Positions 9,115 to 17,357 of a DNA stretch of 64,000 nucleotides are shown one piece after another. Made by a program: the position numbers and the translations under genes. The notes under the pieces were generated by a model. It saw only the letters and a list, made by a program, of their open reading frames with translations, was not told the DNA's origin and did no database searches. The number at the start of each line of letters is the position of its first letter. The stretch's first letter is position 1. This DNA is from Spirochaetaceae bacterium. GTDB taxonomy: Bacteria > Spirochaetota > Spirochaetia > DSM-27196 > PXBQ01. Location: NCBI GenBank assembly GCA_007695285.1, contig REEC01000125.1:124001-188000 (forward strand). Reading direction: 5' to 3'.

Positions 9115-9729
9115 CTAAAAGCGGTACAACGCAGAGAGCGTAACCGAAAGGAAATTCCCGATTCTGCTATCGGCGCTCGGTGGTGAATCGCCGATGTAAA
9201 TCTGCGGGACAAACCAGTACTCGGCGTTGAGACCGAACGCCCACTCGGCGTTGTAGTTCCAGTACACCGAGGCTCCGGGCTTCGCGATGAAGTCGACCTT
9301 GGTCGCCTCTTCGAGCCGCGAGATACTCAGACCGAGCCCGAGGTGGACCGGAAACTCAAACGGGTACCGGCGGAAAAAATAACTTGCGCGCGCGGCTATC
9401 GGGAGCAGAAAAAGCGTCCGTCTATTCGGCGTAAACATGAAGCTGCCCGCGACATCGAGTCCGACCGCAATCTCGTTCGTCAGAAACGCGCCCCAGTACA
9501 GCGCGCCGGCGCCGCCGACCGAAAGCTGCGTCGACGCGATTCCGTCGTCGCCCAACGCAAAAAAAAGCGGGATCACGATACCGAGATCGATCGACAACAA
9601 CTGATCACCAAGGGTATAGGTCGGGATGAACTCCTCATCCGGAGTGTCGTCGATCTCCTGAGCGAAAACCACGTGAGGCATCAAGAAAAAGACGCTCACC
9701 AGAACAAAAAAACGAGTGCTTAGCTTCAA
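9115..9729 (-). CDS. Predicted outer-membrane beta-barrel protein
   Basis: Exported protein of 204 residues. The signal peptide runs to about residue 23 (VVFAQ) and is followed by alternating hydrophobic/aromatic strands typical of a small 8-10-stranded barrel. It ends in LSALYRF, with the C-terminal Phe expected of BAM substrates. It resembles small spirochaetal outer-membrane proteins of unknown function. The start is a TTG (9727-9729): GGAGG and AAGGAAG lie just upstream, and upstream ATG-initiated versions would put 25 charged residues before the signal peptide. Unlike several neighbours it has a 5' leader of about 50 bases. The lipoprotein gene downstream probably shares the transcript. 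Confidence 0.75.
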   Translation of the reverse strand: MKLSTRFFVLVSVFFLMPHVVFAQEIDDTPDEEFIPTYTLGDQLLSIDLGIVIPLFFALGDDGIASTQLSVGGAGALYWGAFLTNEIAVGLDVAGSFMFTPNRRTLFLLPIAARASYFFRRYPFEFPVHLGLGLSISRLEEATKVDFIAKPGASVYWNYNAEWAFGLNAEYWFVPQIYIGDSPPSADSRIGNFLSVTLSALYRF

Positions 9730-9784
9730 AACTCTTCCTTTCCTCCGCCGAACGAACGTGCGGAGGTTACGGTGATTCAAAGCA

Positions 9785-9814
9785 ATCGTATCACGCCGAA
9801 GCAAGCCGTATCAA
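9785..9814 (-). promoter_or_regulatory. Promoter of the outer-membrane protein gene
   Basis: On the minus strand, TTGATA (9809-9814), an 18-base spacer and an extended -10 TGA-TACGAT (TACGAT at 9785-9790). Predicted leader of about 50 bases with a Shine-Dalgarno before the TTG start. Confidence 0.55.
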
Positions 9815-9884
9815 GCTCAGAAATCCCGAATCTGAGCGCCGCGCCGATAGCGGTTCGCGTTCCTGTGTCGTCTCGCGACTGCTG

Positions 9885-9914
9885 TTGAACCGGGTGCGTG
9901 ATTCGTGGTATGAC
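9885..9914 (+). promoter_or_regulatory. Promoter of folD (leaderless type)
   Basis: TTGAAC at 9885-9890, an 18-base spacer, and an extended -10 TGG-TATGAC with TATGAC at 9909-9914. Only 6 bases separate the -10 from the folD ATG at 9921, so transcription would begin at or within a base or two of the A of the start codon. Confidence 0.5.
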
Positions 9915-9920
9915 CTGCGT

Positions 9921-10805
9921 ATGACAGGAGCGATAATCGACGGGACACAAATTGGAGAACAGATACGCGCCGAGTTGCACGATCGGGTCGCCGAGTTGGT
10001 AACCCAGGGCTTTCGGCCGGGCCTCGGAGTGATCCTCGTCGGCGACGATCCCGCGAGCGCAGCGTACGTCCGGATGAAAGAGAGACGGTGCGCCGATCTC
10101 GGCATGCACTCGGACAACACCACCTTGCCGAGCGATGCGTCCGAGCGCGACGTAATCGCAGCTGTTGACCGCCTTAACCGGAGCCCCGATGTACACGGTA
10201 TCCTCGTCCAGATGCCGCTTCCCGCGCATATCGATTCGCGTCGCGTTATCCAAGCTGTTGCTCCCGATAAGGACGTCGACGGACTTCACACGGTCAACCT
10301 CGGACGTCTCATGGCCGGCGAAGAAGGGTTTGTGCCGTGTACACCGCTCGGCGTACTTGAACTGCTCAAAAGGACCGACTCGAACGGCCTCAGCGGAGCG
10401 GAAGTAGTCGTAGTCGGACGCAGCGCGTTGGTAGGGTTGCCGCTCGCGAACCTGCTCATGCAGCGCGGTATCGACGCGACCGTCACCGTGTGCCACTCCA
10501 AAACAAGAAATCTCGCGGAGCAGACGCGCCGGGCGCAGATTCTCATCGCCGCAATCGGCCGTGCCGAGTTTATCCGCGGCGACATGGTGAGCGACGGCAC
10601 GATCGTGATAGACGTCGGGATCAACCGTGTCGACGATCCGAGCAAGAAGCGCGGGTATCGCATCGTCGGCGATGTCGCGTACGACGATGTCGCGCCGAAG
10701 GCCTCGGCGATCACGCCCGTGCCGGGGGGAGTGGGACCGATGACGATCGCGATGTTGCTGCAGAACACCGTTACCGCGTGCGAACGCATCACGCGTAGCC
10801 GGTAA
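9921..10805 (+). CDS. folD: Methylenetetrahydrofolate dehydrogenase / cyclohydrolase
   Basis: Bifunctional cytoplasmic enzyme interconverting 5,10-methylene-, methenyl- and 10-formyl-tetrahydrofolate; it supplies formyl groups to the AICAR transformylase encoded two genes downstream. FolD signatures are clear: the AYVRMKERRCADLG segment with the catalytic Lys, QMPLP, PDKDVDGLH, the NAD(P) loop VVVGRSALVGLPLANLL and the C-terminal TPVPGGVGPMT. 294 residues, normal for the family. MTGAIIDG at 9921 is chosen because an upstream TTG would add 12 residues absent from the family and coincides with the -35 element. No Shine-Dalgarno is present. folE2 follows after 7 bases. Confidence 0.96.
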   Translation: MTGAIIDGTQIGEQIRAELHDRVAELVTQGFRPGLGVILVGDDPASAAYVRMKERRCADLGMHSDNTTLPSDASERDVIAAVDRLNRSPDVHGILVQMPLPAHIDSRRVIQAVAPDKDVDGLHTVNLGRLMAGEEGFVPCTPLGVLELLKRTDSNGLSGAEVVVVGRSALVGLPLANLLMQRGIDATVTVCHSKTRNLAEQTRRAQILIAAIGRAEFIRGDMVSDGTIVIDVGINRVDDPSKKRGYRIVGDVAYDDVAPKASAITPVPGGVGPMTIAMLLQNTVTACERITRSR

Positions 10806-10812
10806 GAAATTG

Positions 10813-11619
10813 ATGGTCGATGTTCAAAACCGCAACGACGAACGCAACATTCCTCTTCAGAAAGTCGGGATCAAGAACCTGAAGTACCCAATCCAGGTGC
10901 TCGACAAAGTCCGAAAAACCCAGTCGACGGTCGCAACGGTGAACATGTACGTGAACCTTCCCCACCACTATAAGGGAACGCACATGAGCCGGTTCATCGA
11001 AGTGTTCGACCGCCATCGCGCAAATATCCTCATGCCGGAGTTTCTTGTTATGCTACGCGACGTCCGTATCGCGCTCGAAGCCGAGCGTTCGTTCTGCGAA
11101 CTCGAGTTTCCGTACTTCATCGAAAAAAAAGCGCCCGTCTCCGGCCAGCCCAGCATGATGGAGTACACGTGCCGATACATCGGCGAGGAATCCGAACAAG
11201 ACCGGCAGTTTTTCGTCGGAATCGACGTACCGGTCGGCACGGTCTGCCCGTGTTCCAAGGAGATTAGCGCACGTGGCGCGCACAACCAACGCGGTACGGT
11301 ACGGGTGACCGTCCAGTACGACTCGTTTTTTTGGATCGAAGACGTGATCGAGACGATCGAATCCGCCGCTTCATCGGGATTGTACTCGTTGCTCAAGCGT
11401 GAGGACGAAAAATTTGTCACCGAACACGCGTACGACAACCCGGTGTTTGTCGAAGACGTCGTGCGGAACGTGTGCGTGAAACTCGAGACGGAAAACGAGT
11501 TCCCGTGGTTCAGCGTCGAAGCGGAGAATAACGAGAGCATCCACAACCACGACGCTTTTGCGTACGTCGAACGTGGCCGGAGACCGAATCGAACCTTGTT
11601 CGACGCAAGCGCTCTTTGA
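10813..11619 (+). CDS. folE2: GTP cyclohydrolase FolE2 (type IB)
   Basis: Converts GTP to 7,8-dihydroneopterin triphosphate, the entry compound for tetrahydrofolate and queuosine. It is the metal-promiscuous IB enzyme, unrelated in sequence to FolE. The active-site block is intact at residues about 144-162: VCPCSKEIS followed by GAHNQRG, including the catalytic Cys. Length 268, as expected. The ATG at 10813 is preferred to the TTG immediately before it. It is cotranscribed with folD (7-base gap) and followed after 33 bases by the IMP cyclohydrolase gene, giving a one-carbon/purine cluster. The same window encodes QueA and Tgt, so it may also serve queuosine synthesis. Confidence 0.95.
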   Translation: MVDVQNRNDERNIPLQKVGIKNLKYPIQVLDKVRKTQSTVATVNMYVNLPHHYKGTHMSRFIEVFDRHRANILMPEFLVMLRDVRIALEAERSFCELEFPYFIEKKAPVSGQPSMMEYTCRYIGEESEQDRQFFVGIDVPVGTVCPCSKEISARGAHNQRGTVRVTVQYDSFFWIEDVIETIESAASSGLYSLLKREDEKFVTEHAYDNPVFVEDVVRNVCVKLETENEFPWFSVEAENNESIHNHDAFAYVERGRRPNRTLFDASAL

Positions 11620-11652
11620 CGGAGAATTTTTCGAGTAATTCGGAGGTAAAAC

Positions 11653-12318
11653 ATGGTACTCAATCGCGTCGCGAAATCCCCGGACATCGTATCGATCCGG
11701 AACATCCTTGTTTCGACAGCGGACAAAACCGGACTCGGCGAGTTCGTTTCGGGTGTACTCGCGATCTGTCCCGAGGCGACCGTGTACTCTACGGGAGGCA
11801 CGTTTGCACTCCTTGAAAAATTGATCCCGGTGGGCAACCTCCGCGCCGTCTCATCGTACACCGGACAACCGGAAATGCAAGGCGGGCTCGTCAAGACGCT
11901 CGATTACCGAATTTATCTCGGCCTGCTCAGCGAACCGTATAATCCCGACCATCTTCGTGACATCGAACGCACAAATGCGATCTCTTTCGATATGGTTGTT
12001 GTGAACCTGTATCCTTTTATGGAACAAATCACGCGTTCGCCGGACGATCTCGAAGGCGCGCGAGCGAACATCGATATCGGTGGGCCGTGCATGATTCGTG
12101 CGGCAGCGAAGAATTACCTGCGCGTCGCCTCGGTGACGTCGCCGGGAGTTTACGAGCAAATCATCGCCGAAATGCGCGCTACATCGGGAGGCGTGTCACT
12201 CGCGACGCGGTATCGACTCGCGTGTTCTGCGTTCCGGCACACCGCGGAGTACGACACCGCGATCGCCGACTATCTTGCAAAGGTTAGTCATCCCGAAGAA
12301 GCCTACGAGACAGAATAG
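11653..12318 (+). CDS. IMP cyclohydrolase, stand-alone MGS-fold half of PurH
   Basis: Closes the ring of FAICAR to IMP, the last step of de novo purine synthesis. The 221 residues match only the N-terminal domain of bifunctional PurH: STADKTGL, YSTGGTF, VVVNLYPF and the block NIDIGGPCMIRAAAKN. The segment KTLDYRIYLGLL replaces the canonical KTLHPxxHGG of PurH, a visible departure near the active site. A good GGAGGT precedes the ATG. The protein ends cleanly at a stop, and the transformylase half follows as a separate gene 22 bases later with its own AGGAGG, so this is a true split and not a frameshift. Confidence 0.88.
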   Translation: MVLNRVAKSPDIVSIRNILVSTADKTGLGEFVSGVLAICPEATVYSTGGTFALLEKLIPVGNLRAVSSYTGQPEMQGGLVKTLDYRIYLGLLSEPYNPDHLRDIERTNAISFDMVVVNLYPFMEQITRSPDDLEGARANIDIGGPCMIRAAAKNYLRVASVTSPGVYEQIIAEMRATSGGVSLATRYRLACSAFRHTAEYDTAIADYLAKVSHPEEAYETE

Positions 12319-12340
12319 CTTCATTCCCAGGAGGGTTCCC

Positions 12341-13600
12341 ATGCTAACCGATCCGAAATCACTAAAAAAAATGTACCGAACGATCCGGACGGACTCTTTT
12401 CCCCGGAAAGTGACGGTGACGTTCACGGACGACGAAGGCGACCAGTCGTTGGTGTATGAGAAGGTAGAATGGGAGATCGCAGGGGAGCGACGAGGGCTGC
12501 GGTACGGCGAGAATCCCGACCAGGAAGCCGCGCTATACCGGATGACCAACGGGAACCTGTCGCTCGGCGGCGTCGAGTCGGTTCAGTACGGACGGTATCT
12601 TGCGTCGGATGCCGAACTGCTTCTGTCGGGCAAACACCCGGGCAAGATCAACATCACCGACGCGGACTCGGCATTGAACATCCTGCGATACTTCACCGAC
12701 AGCCCGTGCGCGGTGATCGTCAAGCACAACAACCCGTCGGGTGTCGCGTTAGGAGATTCTCTGAGCGATGCGTACTCTCGCGCGTACCTCGCGGACAGAG
12801 TTGCCGCGTTCGGCGGAACTGTCGCGTTCAACCGGCCCGTCGATCTCGCGACCGCCGAGGCCGTTGCCGAAAGCTACTGCGAGGTCGTCGTAGCGCCGGG
12901 TTTTGAGGACGGCGTTCTGGACTCGTTCAAAAAGTGGAAGAATCTCCGCGTGATGCGCATCGCGAACATCGACCGTCTCGCGGGTTTTGTCGGAGAGCGC
13001 GTGATCGATTACAAGTCGTTGATCGACGGAGGTTTGATCCTGCAGTGGTCTTTTGTCCCGCGTCTTATGTCCGACGAGGATTTTGTGCGCGCGAGTACCG
13101 AGTACAAAGGAGTCTCGTACACGATCGACCGAGAACCAACCCCTGACGAGATACGCGACATGCGGTTCGGGTGGCTGGTCGAGTCGGGAATCACAAGCAA
13201 CTCGGTCATTTACGTGAAGAACGGCACCACGGTCGGTATCGGCACGGGGGAGCAGGATCGAGTGGGTGTCGCCGAGATCGCGCGTGACAAGGCGTACAGG
13301 AAGACCGAAGACCGGATCTCGTGGCAGAAATTCGGCATCGCGTTCGCGAAGCTCGACGACGAGGACCGCCGGTCCGAGGTTATCGCCGAGACGCGGAGCT
13401 CGCACGGAGGCCTCGCGGGGTCGGTGATGATTTCCGATGCGTTTTTTCCGTTCCGGGACGGAGTCGACGTCGGTTTGAACGAGGGCGTACGCGCGGTCCT
13501 GCAACCCGGTGGTTCGATCCGGGACTTCGAGGCTGTCGAGGCGTGTAACGAACACGGCGCAACGATGGTCTTCACGGGACAGAGGAGCTTCCGTCATTAG
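12341..13600 (+). CDS. purH: AICAR transformylase, stand-alone half of PurH
   Basis: Transfers the formyl group of 10-formyl-THF to AICAR to make FAICAR. 419 residues. It carries the transformylase signatures RYGENPDQEAALY, the catalytic VKHNNPSG (Lys-His), TVAFNRPVD, DAFFPFRDGV and QPGGSIRD. An N-terminal stretch of about 60 residues (MLTDPKSLKKMYRTIRTDSFP) precedes the conserved domain and is not from the MGS half. The ATG at 12341 is set by AGGAGG five bases upstream; the longer open frame from 12275 only shadows the previous gene. It works with the preceding cyclohydrolase, and folD upstream provides the cofactor. The stop is followed by 90 bases before the LCP gene. Confidence 0.92.
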   Translation: MLTDPKSLKKMYRTIRTDSFPRKVTVTFTDDEGDQSLVYEKVEWEIAGERRGLRYGENPDQEAALYRMTNGNLSLGGVESVQYGRYLASDAELLLSGKHPGKINITDADSALNILRYFTDSPCAVIVKHNNPSGVALGDSLSDAYSRAYLADRVAAFGGTVAFNRPVDLATAEAVAESYCEVVVAPGFEDGVLDSFKKWKNLRVMRIANIDRLAGFVGERVIDYKSLIDGGLILQWSFVPRLMSDEDFVRASTEYKGVSYTIDREPTPDEIRDMRFGWLVESGITSNSVIYVKNGTTVGIGTGEQDRVGVAEIARDKAYRKTEDRISWQKFGIAFAKLDDEDRRSEVIAETRSSHGGLAGSVMISDAFFPFRDGVDVGLNEGVRAVLQPGGSIRDFEAVEACNEHGATMVFTGQRSFRH

Positions 13601-13690
13601 CCGGATCATGGTATCCTGACGGTATCGTTCGGTAATGATCGATAAAGTGGTTCAAGTCAAAACGGGAATGGAACAAGAAAAGTCGTCGAT

Positions 13691-15688
13691 ATGATCAAGT
13701 CGCTCATGCTCATTCTTTCTCTTCGCGGTGTTCGGCTCAAACCCGTGGTTGTCTCTCTCGCGGTGTTGTTGGGCATCGTCGCCGTTGTGTTCATGTTCCG
13801 ACCGATGGACACGCGGCGCAGCCGCGTCGACGCACGGCTCGTGGACGAGGTGCGGCGGCAAGAGCTGAATCTCGAGCTGATCAGACAGAACATGATCAGG
13901 ATCGTCGAAGACAACGCTGAGGTCAGGGCCGCGATAGGTCTGCCCACACACGAGTACCGATTTGCCGAGAGTCCGGAGCCCGGTACAGTACGCGATTCGG
14001 GCGGAGACGCGACCACGTTTTTCCGCGCGGCAGAACGTCTGGTAGAACACCTCGACACCGTCACCGGTACACGCGTCTTGACCACGCTGATTGAATCACC
14101 GGAGTTTGCCTCCTCTCTCAAGGCGGAGGATCTTGCGGTGACTCGTTCCGGCCCGTCGGCGGAGATTGATCACCAGGGCACGCCGGTGATACGCGTCTCC
14201 GCGAAGAGCGACGTTATCGAGTGGCGTCCGATAACGGGAACGACCGAGACCACGACACGAGACCTAAACGAGGCGACAACCTATATTCGCCGCGTGGCGC
14301 CGGCACTCCGACGCCACGCGACACACCTCGCTTCGCGTTCCCAAACCGTCGAGAGCATCCCGGCGCTCGCAACGATTTCCCGCGCTGCAGCCGAAGCCGG
14401 GATTACATTCGCGGAGGTTCACACGACGCGCGCGGGAACGTTTCGCGCGGTCCACGCCGGGTCGAGATTGCTGTTCGAGACCGGAGTCGACGCGCGTACG
14501 GGTGATTACCGCGTCGGCTCGGACACCGCAGGCGATACCGATGAGTACGTCAAGATGCTGCTCGCGCGAATCCGTTCGGCAGACACGCGATCCGCGGCCG
14601 AAATCGCGCGCGACCGCGCGGTCGCCGAAGCGGAAAAAGTATTCGCCGACGAGTCGTTTCAAGCGTTTCTTCGCGATCGCGGCATTACGATCGCGACCGA
14701 ACCCACGTTCTCGCAACGGTACATTCTGTTCAAACTGCAGTCAAACGGATCGGCCGTTGGGGCATTCGGGATTCGCCGTGACACCGGCGAGCTTTGGCTA
14801 CTCGACGAGGACGAACTGCCGATAACGTCGTTTACCGCGCTCGGCGTCAGCTTGAGTGGACCCGCGCAAATACCCGCGACCGTACAGGTTCCGGGTGCGC
14901 GGAATTTCTTGTTGGTGGGTACTCACGAAGGTTTGGCCGACAGCATCATGATCGCGCGCGCGGACCCTTCGGTCGAGGAGATCTCCGTATTGAGCATCCC
15001 TCGTGACGTGTACGTGCGCGGCAGAAAGCTAAACGCAGTGTACCCTGTGTACGGACCCGAACGCTTCGCCGCAGAGGTCACCGAGATGATCGGGCTCGAG
15101 ATCGATAACTACATCGAAATAGAGATGATGGCGTTCGCCGAAGTGATCGATATTCTCGGCGGTGTCGAAGTGACGTTGACCGAGGATCTCGTCGATCCTT
15201 TGTACCGAACGAAGGATCACGGTGAATGGGGCACTTTGTATCTCCCGCGCGGAACGCACCACGTCAACGGTCTGCAGGCGCTGCGCGTAGCGCGCTCGCG
15301 TACGCTCGGTTCCGACTTCGAACGGTCGCGCCGCCAACACGTGATCCTCGAAGGGATCCTTGGTCAACTCCGAAATCTCGGAAACGGCGGCGTACGCCGG
15401 ATGTACGATCTCGCCCATGTATTCCATCGCCGCGTGCAAACCAACTTGTCGCCGGCGCAGATGGTGCAGTTCCTTCTCGCGTACCGTGACATGCCTCTCG
15501 CAAACAGGACGGTTATAGACACGACGAACGTTCTTTACGCGACGTATAGTAATTTGTATTATTCGGGTAGGAGTAAGGAGGACGTTGCCGGTCATGCTCT
15601 TGGCGCGTGGATACTCCTCCCGGAGTCGAACGACTGGAATGTCGTGCGACGGTTTGTTCGTAATTGGATTTCAGGAGAGCGAACATGA
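13691..15688 (+). CDS. LytR-CpsA-Psr (LCP) family protein with large extracytoplasmic N-terminal region
   Basis: Membrane-anchored protein of 665 residues. One transmembrane helix lies at about 18-36. A coiled or poorly conserved extracytoplasmic region of about 350 residues follows, then the LCP domain from about residue 400: NFLLVGTHEG, SIPRDVYV, LGGVEVTL, the VNGLQALRVARSR turn and DFERSRRQ. LCP enzymes transfer polyprenyl-linked glycans to peptidoglycan or other acceptors; the conserved Arg/Asp residues of the pyrophosphate site are present. The acceptor in spirochaetes is not known to me. No Shine-Dalgarno is seen at the ATG. An extended -10-like TGG-TATCCT lies about 80 bases upstream but lacks a -35. 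Its stop overlaps the next start (ATGA). Confidence 0.85.
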   Translation: MIKSLMLILSLRGVRLKPVVVSLAVLLGIVAVVFMFRPMDTRRSRVDARLVDEVRRQELNLELIRQNMIRIVEDNAEVRAAIGLPTHEYRFAESPEPGTVRDSGGDATTFFRAAERLVEHLDTVTGTRVLTTLIESPEFASSLKAEDLAVTRSGPSAEIDHQGTPVIRVSAKSDVIEWRPITGTTETTTRDLNEATTYIRRVAPALRRHATHLASRSQTVESIPALATISRAAAEAGITFAEVHTTRAGTFRAVHAGSRLLFETGVDARTGDYRVGSDTAGDTDEYVKMLLARIRSADTRSAAEIARDRAVAEAEKVFADESFQAFLRDRGITIATEPTFSQRYILFKLQSNGSAVGAFGIRRDTGELWLLDEDELPITSFTALGVSLSGPAQIPATVQVPGARNFLLVGTHEGLADSIMIARADPSVEEISVLSIPRDVYVRGRKLNAVYPVYGPERFAAEVTEMIGLEIDNYIEIEMMAFAEVIDILGGVEVTLTEDLVDPLYRTKDHGEWGTLYLPRGTHHVNGLQALRVARSRTLGSDFERSRRQHVILEGILGQLRNLGNGGVRRMYDLAHVFHRRVQTNLSPAQMVQFLLAYRDMPLANRTVIDTTNVLYATYSNLYYSGRSKEDVAGHALGAWILLPESNDWNVVRRFVRNWISGERT

Positions 15689-15909
15689 ATGAAATGGTCC
15701 CGAGAGAACAGCTTGTCGAGGTCGGAACGCGCGGGGTCGGCGGGGTAGCCGGCGGCGCGGTCGCTTTGATCCTTGGGCGGGTCATTACGATCATACCGGT
15801 CGTTGGAAACGTGGCATCGTCGCTTCTCGGTTTAGTCGGTATCGGACTACTCGGGTACGGCGCGTACAACGTGTACAAGTTCATCCGCGGGTTGAAAGCC
15901 CGCTCGTGA
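15685..15909 (+). CDS. Small glycine-rich membrane protein
   Basis: 74 residues, dominated by two glycine-rich hydrophobic segments (about 19-37 and 43-60) and ending in a basic tail KFIRGLKARS. The start is the ATG that overlaps the LCP stop, with AGGAGAG nine bases upstream, so translation is probably coupled to the LCP gene. No family is recognised; the Gly-zipper pattern is seen in small pore-like or tail-anchored proteins. It is followed by a second small membrane protein. Confidence 0.7.
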   Translation: MNEMVPREQLVEVGTRGVGGVAGGAVALILGRVITIIPVVGNVASSLLGLVGIGLLGYGAYNVYKFIRGLKARS

Positions 15910-15944
15910 TCACAAAGACTCACTAATTCCGAAAGGAGGCTCCG

Positions 15945-16244
15945 ATGCCGTGGAAACTGATCGTTTTTCTTGTTGCTCTTGGCCTGGTCGTCGCATTCGC
16001 CGGCTTCAATCTCGGCCACACATCGGACATTTCGTTCGGGTTTTATACCTTCGCGGAAGTTCCGATATTTATAAGCGTATTTGTCGGTTTCTTCGTCGGT
16101 TGTTTGATAACACTTCCGATTGCCGCGACTTCGCGATTCAGGGCGAAGCATCGTACGCCGAAAATCAAGAAGAGCCATGGCAAGAACAACACCGAAGCGA
16201 CCGACGACTTCATCGAAAGCGACACGGGGCACAACGTACCGTAG
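15945..16244 (+). CDS. LapA (DUF1049) family small membrane protein
   Basis: 99 residues with two transmembrane helices. The first (LIVFLVALGLVVAFAGFNLG) and the pattern N-x-G-x-x-x-x-I-S-F-G-F-x-x-F-x-x-V-P match the LapA/DUF1049 domain; in E. coli LapA takes part in LPS assembly control. A basic cytoplasmic tail follows. An ideal AAAGGAGG lies 5 bases before the ATG. It lies between the small Gly-rich membrane protein and the SPOR protein, in the LCP operon. The family call is good; the role in a spirochaete is uncertain. Confidence 0.75.
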   Translation: MPWKLIVFLVALGLVVAFAGFNLGHTSDISFGFYTFAEVPIFISVFVGFFVGCLITLPIAATSRFRAKHRTPKIKKSHGKNNTEATDDFIESDTGHNVP

Positions 16245-17337
16245 GTCTTTTCTCGAGCTTACATTTCGATTCGCACGATCCATAACGACTAAACCTCGTC
16301 ATCGCGGTAGATCGCGAGTAACAGTGTGGCTCGCCGTCCTGTTACTCGGCTCGCCGGCAATCGTGCCGGCCGAGACCGCGCGCGACGAGCTGCGGAGAAT
16401 TCTTGTGAAGCTGGAGAGCCCCGACCTCTCCGAACAGGTCGCAGAACGGTACGGAACGCTTTTGATCTCGGCGCTACACGCATCGACCACACCTTCGTTC
16501 GCCTTCGAAGTGGTCGAAAAATTTATGGAGCAAACGCCCGCTGCCGATCGCGCGGGCGTCTATCGCGCGGCAGCCGAACTCGCGGAGTTGACAGGTGATT
16601 ATGAGCGGGCGGCAAGGTACTTTGCCGCGACTTTTGAGCACTCCGAAACCCGCGACCCGGCCGATGCACTTGCCGCAGCGAGGGCACAGATCGATCTTGG
16701 CGATCTCGAGCGAGCCGAGAATCATGTCCGTGCGGCGCTCGCGCAAGCCCCGACCGGACACGGCATGGTCCAATCGATGAGTCTGCTCGCGCGAATTCTT
16801 ACCGAGACGGGGCGCGATGTCGAAGCGTCGGCGGTGCTTCACAGTCTCGTTCCCGTACTCGCCGAGAGCAATATCGGCGACGCGTACAGTGTCTTCGGCG
16901 CCGCGGCCATGATCGGGCTTGACGATGTTAAGGCCGCGGCGCGCGAGCGAGTTGAGGCGTTTCCCGACAGCGTCGAAGCGGCGCTCGTTCGGCGTTCGGC
17001 AACGGACTCGCGCGTCGACCCGTTCCCGTCGCCGTCTCGCGTGATGAACCCCGAGCGTGTTTTCGAGCGCACTGTCGCCCCGACGTCAGAACCTCTTGAC
17101 GAGCGGCCGATCCTGCGAGGTATCCAAACCGGATCGTTCCGCGACGAGGAGAACGCGCGTTACATGGCTCGCGATCTTCGTGAACTCGGATTCTCGGCGG
17201 ATGTCCGGAGTCGTGTCGTGGCGGAGACGACGTTTCATCAAGTGGTTATCGCCGTCGACGGTGATCCCGATCGCGCGAACACGACGATCATGCGGCTCAA
17301 GGAGCGTGGAATCGAAGGATTTCTTGTATTTGATTGA
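16177..17337 (+). CDS. SPOR-domain protein with TPR-like repeats
   Basis: Envelope protein. A hydrophobic segment (VWLAVLLLGSPAIVPAET) acts as signal peptide or anchor, helical TPR-like hairpins follow, and a C-terminal SPOR domain of about 75 residues starts at RGIQTGSF and includes FRDEENARYMARDLREL and FHQVVIAV. SPOR domains bind denuded septal peptidoglycan, so a role in division or cell-wall remodelling is likely, consistent with the LCP gene upstream. The start is uncertain. The ATG at 16177 overlaps lapA by 68 bases and gives a long Lys/Arg-rich N-terminus; a GTG at 16324 gives a short signal peptide. Neither has a good ribosome binding site. Only 20 bases separate it from the convergent lipoprotein gene. 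Confidence 0.75.
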   Translation: MARTTPKRPTTSSKATRGTTYRRSFLELTFRFARSITTKPRHRGRSRVTVWLAVLLLGSPAIVPAETARDELRRILVKLESPDLSEQVAERYGTLLISALHASTTPSFAFEVVEKFMEQTPAADRAGVYRAAAELAELTGDYERAARYFAATFEHSETRDPADALAAARAQIDLGDLERAENHVRAALAQAPTGHGMVQSMSLLARILTETGRDVEASAVLHSLVPVLAESNIGDAYSVFGAAAMIGLDDVKAAARERVEAFPDSVEAALVRRSATDSRVDPFPSPSRVMNPERVFERTVAPTSEPLDERPILRGIQTGSFRDEENARYMARDLRELGFSADVRSRVVAETTFHQVVIAVDGDPDRANTTIMRLKERGIEGFLVFD

Positions 17338-17357
17338 CCAGGACCCTACGACGACGT

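Noticed and set aside
12275-12340. N-terminal extension of the AICAR transformylase reaching into the cyclohydrolase gene
   Set aside because: The AGGAGG and ATG at 12341 define a better start, and the extension has no PurH similarity.
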